From contig JALHNM010000002.1 of assembly GCA_022843485.1 (NCBI GenBank), forward strand, positions 282,238 to 346,237: a DNA stretch of 64,000 bases. The letters run 5' to 3'. The notes beneath the pieces are model-generated. The model saw only the letters and a program-made list of their open reading frames with translations. It was not told the origin of the DNA and ran no database searches. The DNA is from Fimbriimonadaceae bacterium. GTDB taxonomy: Bacteria; Armatimonadota; Fimbriimonadia; Fimbriimonadales; Fimbriimonadaceae. Position 1 is the stretch's first letter; every line of letters begins with the position of its first letter. The translations under genes and the position numbers were made by a program. Below, piece by piece: positions 48,764 through 57,626 of this stretch.

Positions 48764-50920
48764 ATGAGTTTGACCGCCCTGACCCTCGTCCTTGCCGCCG
48801 CCCTCCAGCCCGAGCGCACCGTCATCACGACCTCGGAGAAGGCCGTGCTTCTTGTCGGGGACAAGGCCCAGGACCTGAGCGCGCCGAAGGGGGCCTTCCC
48901 CGTCGCTTGGTCCTATGACGGTGCCTGGCTCCTCCTCGCCCGACCGGCCGGGTCTGGAGCCTGGTCGAGTTGGGCGGTCGAGCCTCTCGCGGCCGAGTCT
49001 GAGCTAGTGGTGCTCTCGGAGCGGGGTTCGCTCCCCTCGCTGTCGCCCGACGGGCGGAAGGCGCTCGTCGCCGACGCGGCGAAGGGTGTGGTCGTCATCA
49101 CGCTCGACCGCGAGGCTCCAAAGTTGACCGCCCTCTTGCCCGCCGGGGCCGCGCCGGCCTGGTCGCCCGACGGCTCGCGCATCGCCTTCGCCGGGAGTGC
49201 AGGCCAGCGAGGCGCCTTCCTCGTGGCCGACGGTCCGGGAGCCAAGGCCCGGCCGCTCGCCCGAGACGTCCTGGTGACCGCCCTCGCCTGGTCGCCCGAC
49301 GGCCGGACGGTGGCCCTTGTGGCCCGCGGCAAGGCGACCGGCGACAAGCGCAAGGTCGTCCTGGCTTGGCCGGGCCGCAGCGAGACCCGCACCTTCGCCG
49401 AGACCGATTTCGACGGCGTGTCCTGGGCGCCGAACGGCTTGCACCTCCTCGTGCGCCAAGGCGGCGTCTGGGGGCGGATGGACGCAGCGAACGGCGAGTG
49501 GGGCAGCGTCAACCTCAAAGGCCCTGTGATCCCGCAATGGCTCTCCGCCCGGGAACTCCTAGGGGTAGAGGAAGGCCGGGCCGTAACCGTCTCGCTCCGC
49601 GGAGCCGAGCCCACCCTCGCCCCTGCCGCAGAGCAGGCCCACATCCCCGCCGGATCCGGCGAGGTCCGGGCCGCTCTTCGGCTCACCGGGATCGTGGTGG
49701 CCGGGGGGTCGGTCTCGCCCTTCGCCCGGGCCCCGCGACCGAGGGCCGGCTCGATCCGGCTCCAGGGCACGATCGTCAGCCTCGACCTCGTTGACGACCG
49801 GTTCGAACTCGACGTCACCGGGGTGCTTTCCGCGAACGGCCAGGAGTTCAACCCAGTGAAGCCCGTCCGCCAGGCCGTGTCCTGGCGCGACGACACGCGA
49901 CGGCTCACTGCGGCCGGGGGCAGACCGCTCCGGGCGTCCGACTTAACGCTCGACGCCGAGGTCGCCGTCCTCGCCCGGGGCACCGGCACCCGGGCCGACG
50001 CCCCTCTCGAAGCGGACGGGGTCTTCATCGGTGTCCCAGCCGCTCTCGAAACCCGAGTCGAGCCGGCCACCCGAGGCCCTCGCACCCTCGACTACGACGG
50101 CGTCTCCATGGATCCCGTGACCGTCCCCCTCGTGTTCCCCATGGTCGGCCGGACGAGCTGGAGCGACACCTTCCTCGCCCCGCGTGGCGGTGGTACCCGG
50201 CGCCACCACGGGCAAGACCTCATGGCGCCGAAGATGCGACCCATGGTCGCCGCCTTCGACGGCGTCGTCTCGTTCGGGGGCACGCCTAGCTCCTACTCGC
50301 TCTCGATCCGCAGCGACGACGGCTGGATGGCGGTCTACATCCACGTCAACAACGACACCCCGGGCACCGACGACATGGCGGGCGGCGAGCGGTACGCATT
50401 CGCCCCCGGGCTCCGGCCGGGTGATCGGGTGGTCGCGGGCCAGCTCGTCGCCTTCAACGGGGACAGCGGCAACGCCGAGGGCACCGCCCCTCACCTCCAC
50501 TTCGAGCTCCACGACCTGATCGGGGGCGGCAAGCTCAACCCGGCCCGGTCGCTCCGCGCGGCGACCAAGGTCGAAGCCCCCTACTACCCCGCCCCCGCCC
50601 GCGACCTCCGACCTGCATCCAACGAGGTCCGATGGGACGGCGTGGTGACGAGCGTGGACCGCGAGAGGGGCGTCGTAATCATGGACAGCATCGGCGAGGT
50701 CGGCCCCACGGGCGCGGCCAAAGCCACTGTCTCCCCGCGGACGGTCTATGTGAGGCTCGCCGCCGACGCCCGCCTCAGCCTCCGGACCGATATGGAGCGG
50801 TCGGTCACACTCGATCAGCTCCGAGAAGGCCTCTACGTCTCCGCGGTCGGGCGCCGTCCCGAGCCAGGTGCGGCGCTCAACGCGTCACGTATCGCCGTCG
50901 GCATCTCGATGACCGACTGA
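48764..50920 (+). CDS. Secreted propeller protein with M23 peptidase domain
   Basis: 718 residues. Signal peptide (SLTALTLVLAAALQ), then a TolB/WD40-like propeller over roughly residues 20-290 with repeated blades (SLSPDGRKALVAD, AWSPDGSRIAFAG, AWSPDGRTVALVA). A small beta domain follows (LQGTIVSLDLVDDRFELDV), then an M23 peptidase near residues 480-600 with RRHHGQDLMAP (His, Asp), YIHVNND and the HLHFELHD zinc ligand. A second beta domain similar to the middle one ends the protein. M23 enzymes cut peptidoglycan cross-bridges; the propeller may bind wall or protein partners. An open frame 37 codons upstream is not used. Confidence 0.85.
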   Translation: MSLTALTLVLAAALQPERTVITTSEKAVLLVGDKAQDLSAPKGAFPVAWSYDGAWLLLARPAGSGAWSSWAVEPLAAESELVVLSERGSLPSLSPDGRKALVADAAKGVVVITLDREAPKLTALLPAGAAPAWSPDGSRIAFAGSAGQRGAFLVADGPGAKARPLARDVLVTALAWSPDGRTVALVARGKATGDKRKVVLAWPGRSETRTFAETDFDGVSWAPNGLHLLVRQGGVWGRMDAANGEWGSVNLKGPVIPQWLSARELLGVEEGRAVTVSLRGAEPTLAPAAEQAHIPAGSGEVRAALRLTGIVVAGGSVSPFARAPRPRAGSIRLQGTIVSLDLVDDRFELDVTGVLSANGQEFNPVKPVRQAVSWRDDTRRLTAAGGRPLRASDLTLDAEVAVLARGTGTRADAPLEADGVFIGVPAALETRVEPATRGPRTLDYDGVSMDPVTVPLVFPMVGRTSWSDTFLAPRGGGTRRHHGQDLMAPKMRPMVAAFDGVVSFGGTPSSYSLSIRSDDGWMAVYIHVNNDTPGTDDMAGGERYAFAPGLRPGDRVVAGQLVAFNGDSGNAEGTAPHLHFELHDLIGGGKLNPARSLRAATKVEAPYYPAPARDLRPASNEVRWDGVVTSVDRERGVVIMDSIGEVGPTGAAKATVSPRTVYVRLAADARLSLRTDMERSVTLDQLREGLYVSAVGRRPEPGAALNASRIAVGISMTD

Positions 50921-50927
50921 GTGCGCC

Positions 50928-50956
50928 CCGCCGGAACGCGGACGGCGTTCCGGCGG
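50928..50956 (+). terminator. Terminator abutting the next promoter
   Basis: CCGCCGGAACGC (50928-50939) and GCGTTCCGGCGG (50945-50956) form a 12-bp stem with a 5-nt loop, just after the M23 stop. TATGGT, the next gene's -10-like hexamer, begins on the following base. Confidence 0.75.
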
Positions 50957-50962
50957 TATGGT
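50957..50962 (+). promoter_or_regulatory. -10-like element before the VPS10-like gene
   Basis: TATGGT ends 12 nt before ATG at 50975 and starts on the base after the terminator stem. Confidence 0.4.
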
Positions 50963-50974
50963 GGACGAGCACCG

Positions 50975-53542
50975 ATGAAGCTGAGCTTGTCCTTCGCCTT
51001 GGCCGCCTCGTTCGCCGCCGCAATCGCCCAACCGACCCCGACCGACCCCGTCGCCCAGATCCTGGGCGCAGTGCCCGCGCGCGAGCTCGGGCCGACCACG
51101 ATGGGCGGACGGATCATGGACATCGCCGTCTACGACCGCGAGCCCCGCGTGTTCTGCGTGGCCTTCGCGAGCGGCGGGCTCTGGCGCACAGAGAACGGCG
51201 GCACCACGATGACCCCGATTTTCGACCGCATGCCGACCCAGAGCTTCGGTGCGGTCGCCATCGACCCGACCGACCCTAAGGTCATCTGGGCGGGGACGGG
51301 TGAGGAGAGCAGCCGGAACTCGACGAGTTGGGGCGCCGGGCTCTTCAAGTCCGTCGATGCGGGCAAGACCTGGGAGCCGCTGGGGCTCGCCGAGACCCGC
51401 CACACCGCTCGCATCGCCATCCACCCCAAGGACACCAAGACCGTCTTCGTCGCCACCCTCGGCGGGCTTTGGGATCAGACCACCGACCGCGGGCTCTTCA
51501 AGACCAAGGACGGCGGCAAGTCGTGGCGAAAAGTGCTCGACGCCGGGCCCAAGGCGGGCGCGATCGACGTCGTCTTCGACCCCAAGAACCCGAGCGTGCT
51601 GCTCGCCGCCACCTGGGAGCGGTTCCGGCTGCCGTACAACTTCTACTCCCGCGGTCCTGGCTCTGGCCTTTGGCGCAGCACCGACGGCGGCGAGAGTTGG
51701 CGTCGCGTCACCCGGGGCCTCCCGGAAGGCGACCTCGGCCGCATCGGGCTGAGCGTCATGAAGTCGAACCCCAAGGTCTGGGTCGCCACGATCGACGCCG
51801 CTGCCGGCGGGTTCTTCCGAAGCGAAGACGGCGGACAGTCCTGGTCGAAGGTGAACACCCTCAACCCGCGGCCCTTCTACTTCAGCCGGCCCGTCCAAGA
51901 CCCCCTCGACGAGAACCGGGTCTACATCTGCGGCGTCAACGTCCACGTCAGCGACGACAAGGGGCGCACCTTCCGCCAAGCCCCATGGCCGATCCACCCC
52001 GACCACCACGCGATGTGGGTCGACCCCACCGACAGCATGCACTTGATCATCGGCAACGATGGCGGGCTCAGCCAGAGCCGGGATCGGGGCGCCACCTGGG
52101 ACTTCATCGACAACATGGCCGTCGGGCAGTTCTATGCGATCGGCGCCGATATGCGCAAGCCGTACTTCGTGTACGGCGGCCTCCAGGACAACGGCTCCTG
52201 GGGCGGCCCGACCCAGACTCGGCAGGGCCACGTCGCCTACCACCACTGGTACGGCGTCGGCGGCGGCGACGGGTTCTTCGTCCAGGTCGACCAAGAGGAC
52301 TGGCGGTGGCTCTACAGCGAGAGCCAGGGCGGCAACGTCTCCCGCCTGAACCAGGTCACCGGCGAGAGCAAGTTCATCAAGCCCCGGCCGCCGCAAGGCG
52401 AGCGGTACCGCTTCAACTGGAGCAGCCCGATCTTCCTCTCCCCCCACAACTCGGCCACGGTCTACTTCGGCGGGAACCGGCTCTTCAAGTCCGTCAACCG
52501 TGGGGACAACTGGAAGGTCGTGAGCCCGGACCTCACCACAAACGACCCCGAGAAGCAAAAGCCGGTCGTGGGCGACGCCGTCAACTCCGGCGCCGAGACC
52601 CACTGCACGATCATCACGATCGGCGAGTCCCCGCTCAAGCAGGGCGTCCTCTGGGTCGGCACCGACGACGGCCAACTCCAGGTCAGCCAAGACGACGGCG
52701 TCACCTGGGCGAACGTCATCGCGAACGTCCCGGGGGTGCCCAAGAACACGTGGGTGAGCCGGGTCGAGCCGAGCCGCTTCGCCGAGGGCCGGTGCTACGT
52801 GACCTTCGACGGCCACCGGGCCGGCGATAAGTCGCCCTACGTCTTTGTGACCGAAGACTTCGGCGCCACCTGGAAGCCCCTGGTCTCCGGGCTCGTCCAG
52901 GACCAGGTCGCCTACGTCGTCCGTGAAGGGCGCCGGAACGAGGACCTCCTCTTCCTGGGCACCGAGCGCGGGCTCTTCGTCTCGCTGGACCGAGGGGCCT
53001 CCTGGCGGCGGTACGAGACCGAGCCCTGGCCGCTGGCCGTCCGCGTGGACGACCTCCTCATCCACCCCCGCGAGCTCGACCTCGTCGTCGGCACCCACGG
53101 GCGCTCGATCTGGATCCTCCCGGTCGCGGCCCTGGAACAGCTCACCAAGGCCAACCGTGAGAAGGACGTCTTCGTGTGCGAACCGCAGACCGTTTACGGC
53201 CTCGGCCGGGTGAGCGGCGGCGGGGCGTGGGACGGGCACGGCCGGTTCGAGTCGAACAACACCCAGCCGGGCACCCAGATCTTCTACTGGCTCAAACAAG
53301 GCACGACCGAGAAGGTCGTCGTCCAGCTCGTGGACGCGGCCGGCCGCGAGGTAGCCAAGCTGGACGGCAAGGGCGACAAGGGCCTCAACGTCGTGACGTG
53401 GCGCCCAAGCCGCCGGACGGCGGTGCGCACGGGCGACCTGGGCATCGTCCTCAAGGTCGGCGAGACCGAGACGCGGGGCACTGTGCTCCGGGTCGAGAAC
53501 CTGGTCGACGCCCCGGCGAGCCCGGTCGGGCTCGAAGACTAA
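50975..53542 (+). CDS. VPS10/BNR-type beta-propeller protein
   Basis: 855-residue exported protein with a signal peptide (LSLSFALAASFAAAIAQ). It is built from BNR/sortilin-type propeller blades: GGLWRTENGGTTMTPI, LFKSVDAGKTWEPLG, LFKTKDGGKSWRKV, LWRSTDGGESWRRV, FFRSEDGGQSWSKV, LQVSQDDGVTWANV, VFVTEDFGATWKPLV and LFVSLDRGASWRRYE. Proteins of this kind are often annotated as sialidase-like or photosystem II stability-like; none of the sialidase catalytic residues were identified, so enzymatic activity is doubtful. The C-terminal 130 residues are beta-sandwich-like. Function unknown; a surface binding role is inferred. Confidence 0.82.
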   Translation: MKLSLSFALAASFAAAIAQPTPTDPVAQILGAVPARELGPTTMGGRIMDIAVYDREPRVFCVAFASGGLWRTENGGTTMTPIFDRMPTQSFGAVAIDPTDPKVIWAGTGEESSRNSTSWGAGLFKSVDAGKTWEPLGLAETRHTARIAIHPKDTKTVFVATLGGLWDQTTDRGLFKTKDGGKSWRKVLDAGPKAGAIDVVFDPKNPSVLLAATWERFRLPYNFYSRGPGSGLWRSTDGGESWRRVTRGLPEGDLGRIGLSVMKSNPKVWVATIDAAAGGFFRSEDGGQSWSKVNTLNPRPFYFSRPVQDPLDENRVYICGVNVHVSDDKGRTFRQAPWPIHPDHHAMWVDPTDSMHLIIGNDGGLSQSRDRGATWDFIDNMAVGQFYAIGADMRKPYFVYGGLQDNGSWGGPTQTRQGHVAYHHWYGVGGGDGFFVQVDQEDWRWLYSESQGGNVSRLNQVTGESKFIKPRPPQGERYRFNWSSPIFLSPHNSATVYFGGNRLFKSVNRGDNWKVVSPDLTTNDPEKQKPVVGDAVNSGAETHCTIITIGESPLKQGVLWVGTDDGQLQVSQDDGVTWANVIANVPGVPKNTWVSRVEPSRFAEGRCYVTFDGHRAGDKSPYVFVTEDFGATWKPLVSGLVQDQVAYVVREGRRNEDLLFLGTERGLFVSLDRGASWRRYETEPWPLAVRVDDLLIHPRELDLVVGTHGRSIWILPVAALEQLTKANREKDVFVCEPQTVYGLGRVSGGGAWDGHGRFESNNTQPGTQIFYWLKQGTTEKVVVQLVDAAGREVAKLDGKGDKGLNVVTWRPSRRTAVRTGDLGIVLKVGETETRGTVLRVENLVDAPASPVGLED

Positions 53543-53546
53543 CCGC

Positions 53547-54500
53547 CTAGAGCGAGAACCCGACGACCTCGAGGATCCGCTCGAGGTCGTCGTCGGAATA
53601 GAACTCGATCGTGAGGCGCCCCCCGACCTCACGCCGCTCGATCGTCGTCGGGGCGCCGAAGAGCTCGCGGAGCCCGTCTTCGAGGGCGACCAACTCCGGC
53701 TCGACCTTCCGCGGAGGAGATCCCGCCTTCGGGGCGGGCGCCGGGGCGGGGAGCTTGGCCTCGCCGCGGGCCAGCCGCTCAGTCTCCCGCACCGAGAGGC
53801 CCTCCCGGACGACCCGGGCGAACAGCCGCAGCTGGCGCACGGGCCCGTCCGCCATGAGCAGGGCCCGGGCGTGGCCCTCGCTCAGCCCCCCCTCGTCGAT
53901 CGCCGCCTGGACCTCTGGGGGGAGCTTGAGGAGCCGCAGCGTGTTAGCGACGGCCGCCCGGGTCTTCCCCACTTTGATCGCGACCTGCTCCTGACTGGCG
54001 CCGAACTCTTCCATCAACCGCCGGTAGGCAAGGGCGCACTCCATCGGCGAGATGTCCTCGCGCTGGACGTTCTCGATGAGGGCGACTTCGAGCGACTGCC
54101 GAGGGTCTGCCCGGCGCACCACGACCGGCACCCGAGTCAGGCCCGCCTTCTGGGCCGCCCGCAAGCGGCGCTCCCCGGCGATAAGCTCGAACCGCCCCTC
54201 GCCCAGCGGCCGCACGACGAGCGGCTGGATGACCCCGTGCTCACGGATCGAGTCAGCGAGTTCGGAGAGGGCGTCCTCGTCGAACCGGCCCCGCGGCTGC
54301 CGGGGGTTGGCGATGATCGAGGACACGGGGACCTGGTCCACCGCCCCGGTCGGCGTGGCTGGCGCCGGAGGGCCCGATGGAGGGCCCGACGGACCCGGTG
54401 TGACGGCCTCGACGGGGGTCTCGTCCGGTCGCTCGTGGTCGAGCCCCTCGCCCTCTTCCGTCAGGAGTTGCGTGAGCCCCTTCCCCAGTGCGCGCCGCAT
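53547..54500 (-). CDS. parB: Chromosome partitioning protein ParB
   Basis: 317-residue ParB/Spo0J protein. Conserved boxes are IIANPRQPRGRFDE, the CTP-binding patch ELIAGERRLRAAQKAG, ENVQREDISPMECALAYRRL, a helix-turn-helix (SQEQVAIKVGKTRAAVANTLRLL) and a C-terminal dimer domain (LTIEFYSDDDLERILEVV). It binds parS and slides on DNA as a CTP clamp. The start MRRALGKGLTQLL is preferred to an ATG 10 codons upstream. No parA/soj gene lies next to it, which is unusual; the upstream neighbour is divergent. Convergent with the VPS10 gene with a 4-bp gap. Confidence 0.94.
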   Translation of the reverse strand: MRRALGKGLTQLLTEEGEGLDHERPDETPVEAVTPGPSGPPSGPPAPATPTGAVDQVPVSSIIANPRQPRGRFDEDALSELADSIREHGVIQPLVVRPLGEGRFELIAGERRLRAAQKAGLTRVPVVVRRADPRQSLEVALIENVQREDISPMECALAYRRLMEEFGASQEQVAIKVGKTRAAVANTLRLLKLPPEVQAAIDEGGLSEGHARALLMADGPVRQLRLFARVVREGLSVRETERLARGEAKLPAPAPAPKAGSPPRKVEPELVALEDGLRELFGAPTTIERREVGGRLTIEFYSDDDLERILEVVGFSL

Positions 54501-54637
54501 CGTCGTCCAGCCTCTCCGCTTCGCACGCACGATACCCCGTAACGGCCAATACCCCCAGCGAGCCCGGTTCGGTATAAGGGCCGCCGAGCCTCAGTTCCAG
54601 CCTGACCGTGCCGACCATAATGCGTGTGCAGGCGAGC

Positions 54638-55597
54638 ATGGGGAAAGTCGTGGTGGCAGGGGGGAGCGGGTTCATCGGGGCCGCTCTGGTCGAGGTGTTG
54701 CAGGGGTCCGGTCACGAGACCGTCGTGCTCTCCCGGTCCGGTAAGGGCCCGCGGGGCTCTCGCGCGGTGGTGTGGGACGGCAAGTCCGTCGGCCCCTGGG
54801 CGGCCGAACTCGAGGGGGCCATGGGCGTAGTCAACCTCGCCGGGCACCCTGTGATGGACCGCTGGACCCCGGCCGTCATGGAAAAGATCCGATCGTCGAG
54901 GGTGGAGACCACCCGCGCGATCGGCGAGGCGATCGCCTCCTGCCAGACGCCGCCTACCGCTTGGGTCAACGCCAGCGCCGTGGGTTACTACGGCGACACC
55001 GGCGCCGCCGAGGTCAGCGAGGCGAGCCCTGCGGCCATGGGCTTCCTCGGCGACGTCTGTCGTCAGTGGGAAGCGGCCGTCGACTCAGCGGTCGCCCCCA
55101 ACACCCGCAAGGTCAAGGTCAGGATCGGGTTCGTCCTCGGGCGGGGCGGCGGTGCGCTCCCTCTGCTTTCGACGGTGACCAAGGCGTTCCTCGGGGGCCC
55201 GCTCGGCTCCGGTCGGCAGTACGTGCCCTGGATCCACGTCAAGGACCTCGCACGGATCATCGTCTGGGCCCTCACCGAAGACGTGCACGGGGCCATCAAC
55301 GGGACCGCCCCCCGACCGGTGACGAACGCCGACCTCATGGCCGGGCTCCGCGCCGCCTTCGGCCGCCCCCCCGTGCCCGCCGCGCCAGAGCCCTTGGTGC
55401 GCCTCATGCTGCAGGCCCAGGGCCTGCCCGCCGACGTCGTCCTCGGCGGGACCCGGGCCGTCCCCGCCATCCCGCTCGGCCTCGGGTTCCAGTTCGAGTT
55501 CGAAACCCTGGCCCAGGCGCTCGCCGACCTGATCGACGACGCCCCCCGGGCCTGGAGCGAGTCCGTGCCCGATCAGTGGGTAACGGAAAGCCGGTAG
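54638..55597 (+). CDS. TIGR01777-type SDR epimerase (YfcH/SulA-like)
   Basis: 319-residue extended short-chain dehydrogenase. The NAD(P) loop is VVVAGGSGFIGAALVEVL, followed by NLAGHPVMDRWT, an atypical active-site region NASAVGYYGDTG (Tyr-containing YYG motif of this family), and the C-terminal SDR-like domain FGRPPVPAAPEPLVRLML. The family has been called a cell-division inhibitor in cyanobacteria and plants, but the enzymatic function is unknown. ATG at 54638 gives the standard start; ATG at 54620 is an alternative. Divergent from parB. Confidence 0.85.
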   Translation: MGKVVVAGGSGFIGAALVEVLQGSGHETVVLSRSGKGPRGSRAVVWDGKSVGPWAAELEGAMGVVNLAGHPVMDRWTPAVMEKIRSSRVETTRAIGEAIASCQTPPTAWVNASAVGYYGDTGAAEVSEASPAAMGFLGDVCRQWEAAVDSAVAPNTRKVKVRIGFVLGRGGGALPLLSTVTKAFLGGPLGSGRQYVPWIHVKDLARIIVWALTEDVHGAINGTAPRPVTNADLMAGLRAAFGRPPVPAAPEPLVRLMLQAQGLPADVVLGGTRAVPAIPLGLGFQFEFETLAQALADLIDDAPRAWSESVPDQWVTESR

Positions 55598-55730
55598 AGT
55601 TTCTAGGTCTTACGGTCAGTAAACTGTCCAGACTCAGGAGTATAGTTAAGGGAACGCTAAAGTCGGCCCCCAGGCGACCCGCGCTTGAGGCCCTTCGACG
55701 TGCCCCGTCTTTGACCCGAAACCTACACGT

Positions 55731-56039
55731 ATGAGCCAGTGTCCCCGCGATTGTGGTGTCGATCTGATGATGGCCGAGCGCCACGGCGTCGAGATCGACT
55801 ACTGTCCCAAGTGCCGCGGAGTGTGGCTCGACCGGGGCGAGCTCGACAAGATCATCGAGCGCGCCGCTGCCCTCGAGGCCCCGGCCCAGCCGAGCGCCCC
55901 TGTCGCCCCCGCCTACCCGCCGCCCCGGGCCCCCGTCGCCCCCTACGGCCGCAGCCGGGACGATGACGACGACGATGACGATTGGGGCCGGCGTCGCAAG
56001 AAGAAGGGCGGCTTCCTCGGCGAACTGTTCGACTTTTAA
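55731..56039 (+). CDS. Zinc-ribbon (TFIIB-type) small protein
   Basis: 102 residues. An N-terminal four-Cys zinc ribbon (CPRDCGVDLM, then DYCPKCRGVWLDRGELDKII) is typical of small zf-TFIIB domain proteins found across bacteria, function unknown. It is followed by a Pro/Ala-rich linker, an eight-Asp run and a basic-hydrophobic tail ending GGFLGELFDF. The ATG has TACACG immediately upstream. A strong terminator follows. The 133-bp region before it holds no gene; it is AT-richer than average (GTAAACTGTCC, AGTATAGTTAAGG). Confidence 0.85.
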   Translation: MSQCPRDCGVDLMMAERHGVEIDYCPKCRGVWLDRGELDKIIERAAALEAPAQPSAPVAPAYPPPRAPVAPYGRSRDDDDDDDDWGRRRKKKGGFLGELFDF

Positions 56040-56094
56040 CCCACTCAAGGCGGCCACAGAGCCGTGCTACGCAGCAGGACGAAGAGAATAGATG

Positions 56095-56122
56095 GGCCCC
56101 GGCACCGCCGGGGCCGTTTTTT
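56095..56122 (+). terminator. Intrinsic terminator after the zinc-ribbon gene
   Basis: GGCCCCGGC and GCCGGGGCC form a 9-bp stem with an ACC loop followed by GTTTTTT, the only textbook rho-independent terminator in the window. Confidence 0.9.
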
Positions 56123-56162
56123 CGACCTCCTCGCCTGTCCGGGCCCGTACCGCTCCCACAGG

Positions 56163-56168
56163 TACACT
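56163..56168 (+). promoter_or_regulatory. -10-like element before tig
   Basis: TACACT ends 12 nt before the tig ATG, preceded by AGG; no Shine-Dalgarno lies between. Confidence 0.45.
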
Positions 56169-56180
56169 CTTCGGTTCACC

Positions 56181-57563
56181 ATGTCCACCACCGTCACCGA
56201 GATGCAAGTCAAGCAGGAGCAGCTCAACCCTTGCACCGTCCAGTTCGCCGTCGTGTGCTCGTCGAGGCAGGTCCAGGACGGGCTCGACCGGGCGGCCAAG
56301 GACTTCGCTAAGCGCATCAAGGTGCCCGGCTTCCGACCGGGGGCGGCCCCGCGGTCGGTCATCGAGAAGATGGTGGACCCGAACGAGTACCTCAACCGCG
56401 CCGTGGACGAGACCGTCCGCCACGTGTTGACCAAGGTCGTCCAGGACGCCGGGCTCACCGTCCAGCAAGGCCCCTCAGTCCAGGTCACTAAGTTCGACAA
56501 GGACGGACTCTCGCTCGAGTTCGTCGCGAAGGTGCCGCTCCCCCCGGTCGTCAACCTCGGTGACTACTCCTCGATCTCGGTCGACGTCCCCGCCGTCGAA
56601 GTGAGCGAGGACGAGGTCGACCAGCAGATCGAGGATCTGCGCAACCGCAAGGGCAAGACCGAGCAGGTCACCGGCCGCGGCATCCAGGAGGGCGACAACG
56701 CCGTCGTCAACATCCGCACGGGAGACGACGAGAAGGGCCGCACGTTCATGGTGATCGCGGGCCGGACGTTCCCCGACCTCGACCAAGCCCTCATCGGCAT
56801 GGCCGTCGAGCAGTTCAAGCACGTGCGCCTCGCCTTCCCCAGCACCTTCCAGGAGAAGGACTGGGCCGGCACCACGCATGAGACGATCGTGACTGTCCGC
56901 AGCGTGACCACGGTCGCCCCGCCCCAGCTCGACGACGACTTCGCCCAGAGCCTCAAGGCCGAGAACCTCGACGAGCTGCGCACGAAGGTCCGCGAAGGCA
57001 TCCGCAAAGCCAAGGCGCAGATCGGCAAGGAGATGGCCAACGAGCAGATCCTCGACAGCCTGCTCGCGAGCAGCGAGGTCTCGGTGGCGGACAACACCTG
57101 GGAGCAGGTCGGCAGCCGGCGGCTGCAGGAGATCGCGGCCGAGCTCCAGCGCCAGGGCAAGACCGTCGAGGAGCACGCCAAGGAGAACAACCTCACCGTC
57201 GACGACCTCGTCGCGGCGCAGATGATGGAGGCCAAGGTCCACGTCCAGCGGGCCGTCCTCATCGAGACGATCTTCCGGAACGAGGAGATGAAGATCGCCC
57301 AGTCCGACGTCGACCGCCACTTCCTCTCGATCGCCCAGGAGAATCAGGTGCCCGAGGACCAGCTCCAGCGGTTCGCCAAGGAGTTCGGCCCCCAACTGCG
57401 AGAAGAGATCGTCTTCCGGGCCATGTACCACCAGGTCATGGAGTTCCTGAACGGCAAGGTCACCCCGGGCGGCGCCAAGCCCGCCAAGGCCCCGAAGGCG
57501 GAAGCAGCGGTCGAGGCCCCTAAGAAGGCCGCCAAGCCGAAGGCCAAGAAGTCCGACGCCTGA
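56181..57563 (+). CDS. tig: Trigger factor
   Basis: 460-residue ribosome-associated chaperone. The N-terminal ribosome-binding domain includes FAKRIKVPGFRPGAAP (the GFRxGxxP signature near residues 50-55), the middle domain is PPIase-like (EGDNAVVNIRTGDD, then LIGMAVEQFKHVRLAFP), and the C-terminal helical arms follow (LDDDFAQSLKAENLDELR, VDRHFLSIAQENQVPEDQ). The last 30 residues are Lys/Ala-rich. It binds nascent chains at the tunnel exit. The frame is open 39 codons further upstream but that part covers the terminator and promoter. Not followed by clpP as in many bacteria. Confidence 0.93.
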   Translation: MSTTVTEMQVKQEQLNPCTVQFAVVCSSRQVQDGLDRAAKDFAKRIKVPGFRPGAAPRSVIEKMVDPNEYLNRAVDETVRHVLTKVVQDAGLTVQQGPSVQVTKFDKDGLSLEFVAKVPLPPVVNLGDYSSISVDVPAVEVSEDEVDQQIEDLRNRKGKTEQVTGRGIQEGDNAVVNIRTGDDEKGRTFMVIAGRTFPDLDQALIGMAVEQFKHVRLAFPSTFQEKDWAGTTHETIVTVRSVTTVAPPQLDDDFAQSLKAENLDELRTKVREGIRKAKAQIGKEMANEQILDSLLASSEVSVADNTWEQVGSRRLQEIAAELQRQGKTVEEHAKENNLTVDDLVAAQMMEAKVHVQRAVLIETIFRNEEMKIAQSDVDRHFLSIAQENQVPEDQLQRFAKEFGPQLREEIVFRAMYHQVMEFLNGKVTPGGAKPAKAPKAEAAVEAPKKAAKPKAKKSDA

Positions 57564-57626
57564 CGCTCTGGCGGGGCGCCCCGCTCGGTAGGGGGTGGGT
57601 GCCCGGACTGAACGGGCCCGTGGTCG

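Noticed and set aside
50975-53542. Sialidase enzyme
   Set aside because: BNR-type blades are present, but the arginine triad and catalytic Tyr/Glu/Asp of sialidases could not be identified.
50885-53632. 915-codon minus-strand frame opposite the VPS10-like gene
   Set aside because: Shadow of the propeller gene; it also runs across the parB end and has no family motifs.
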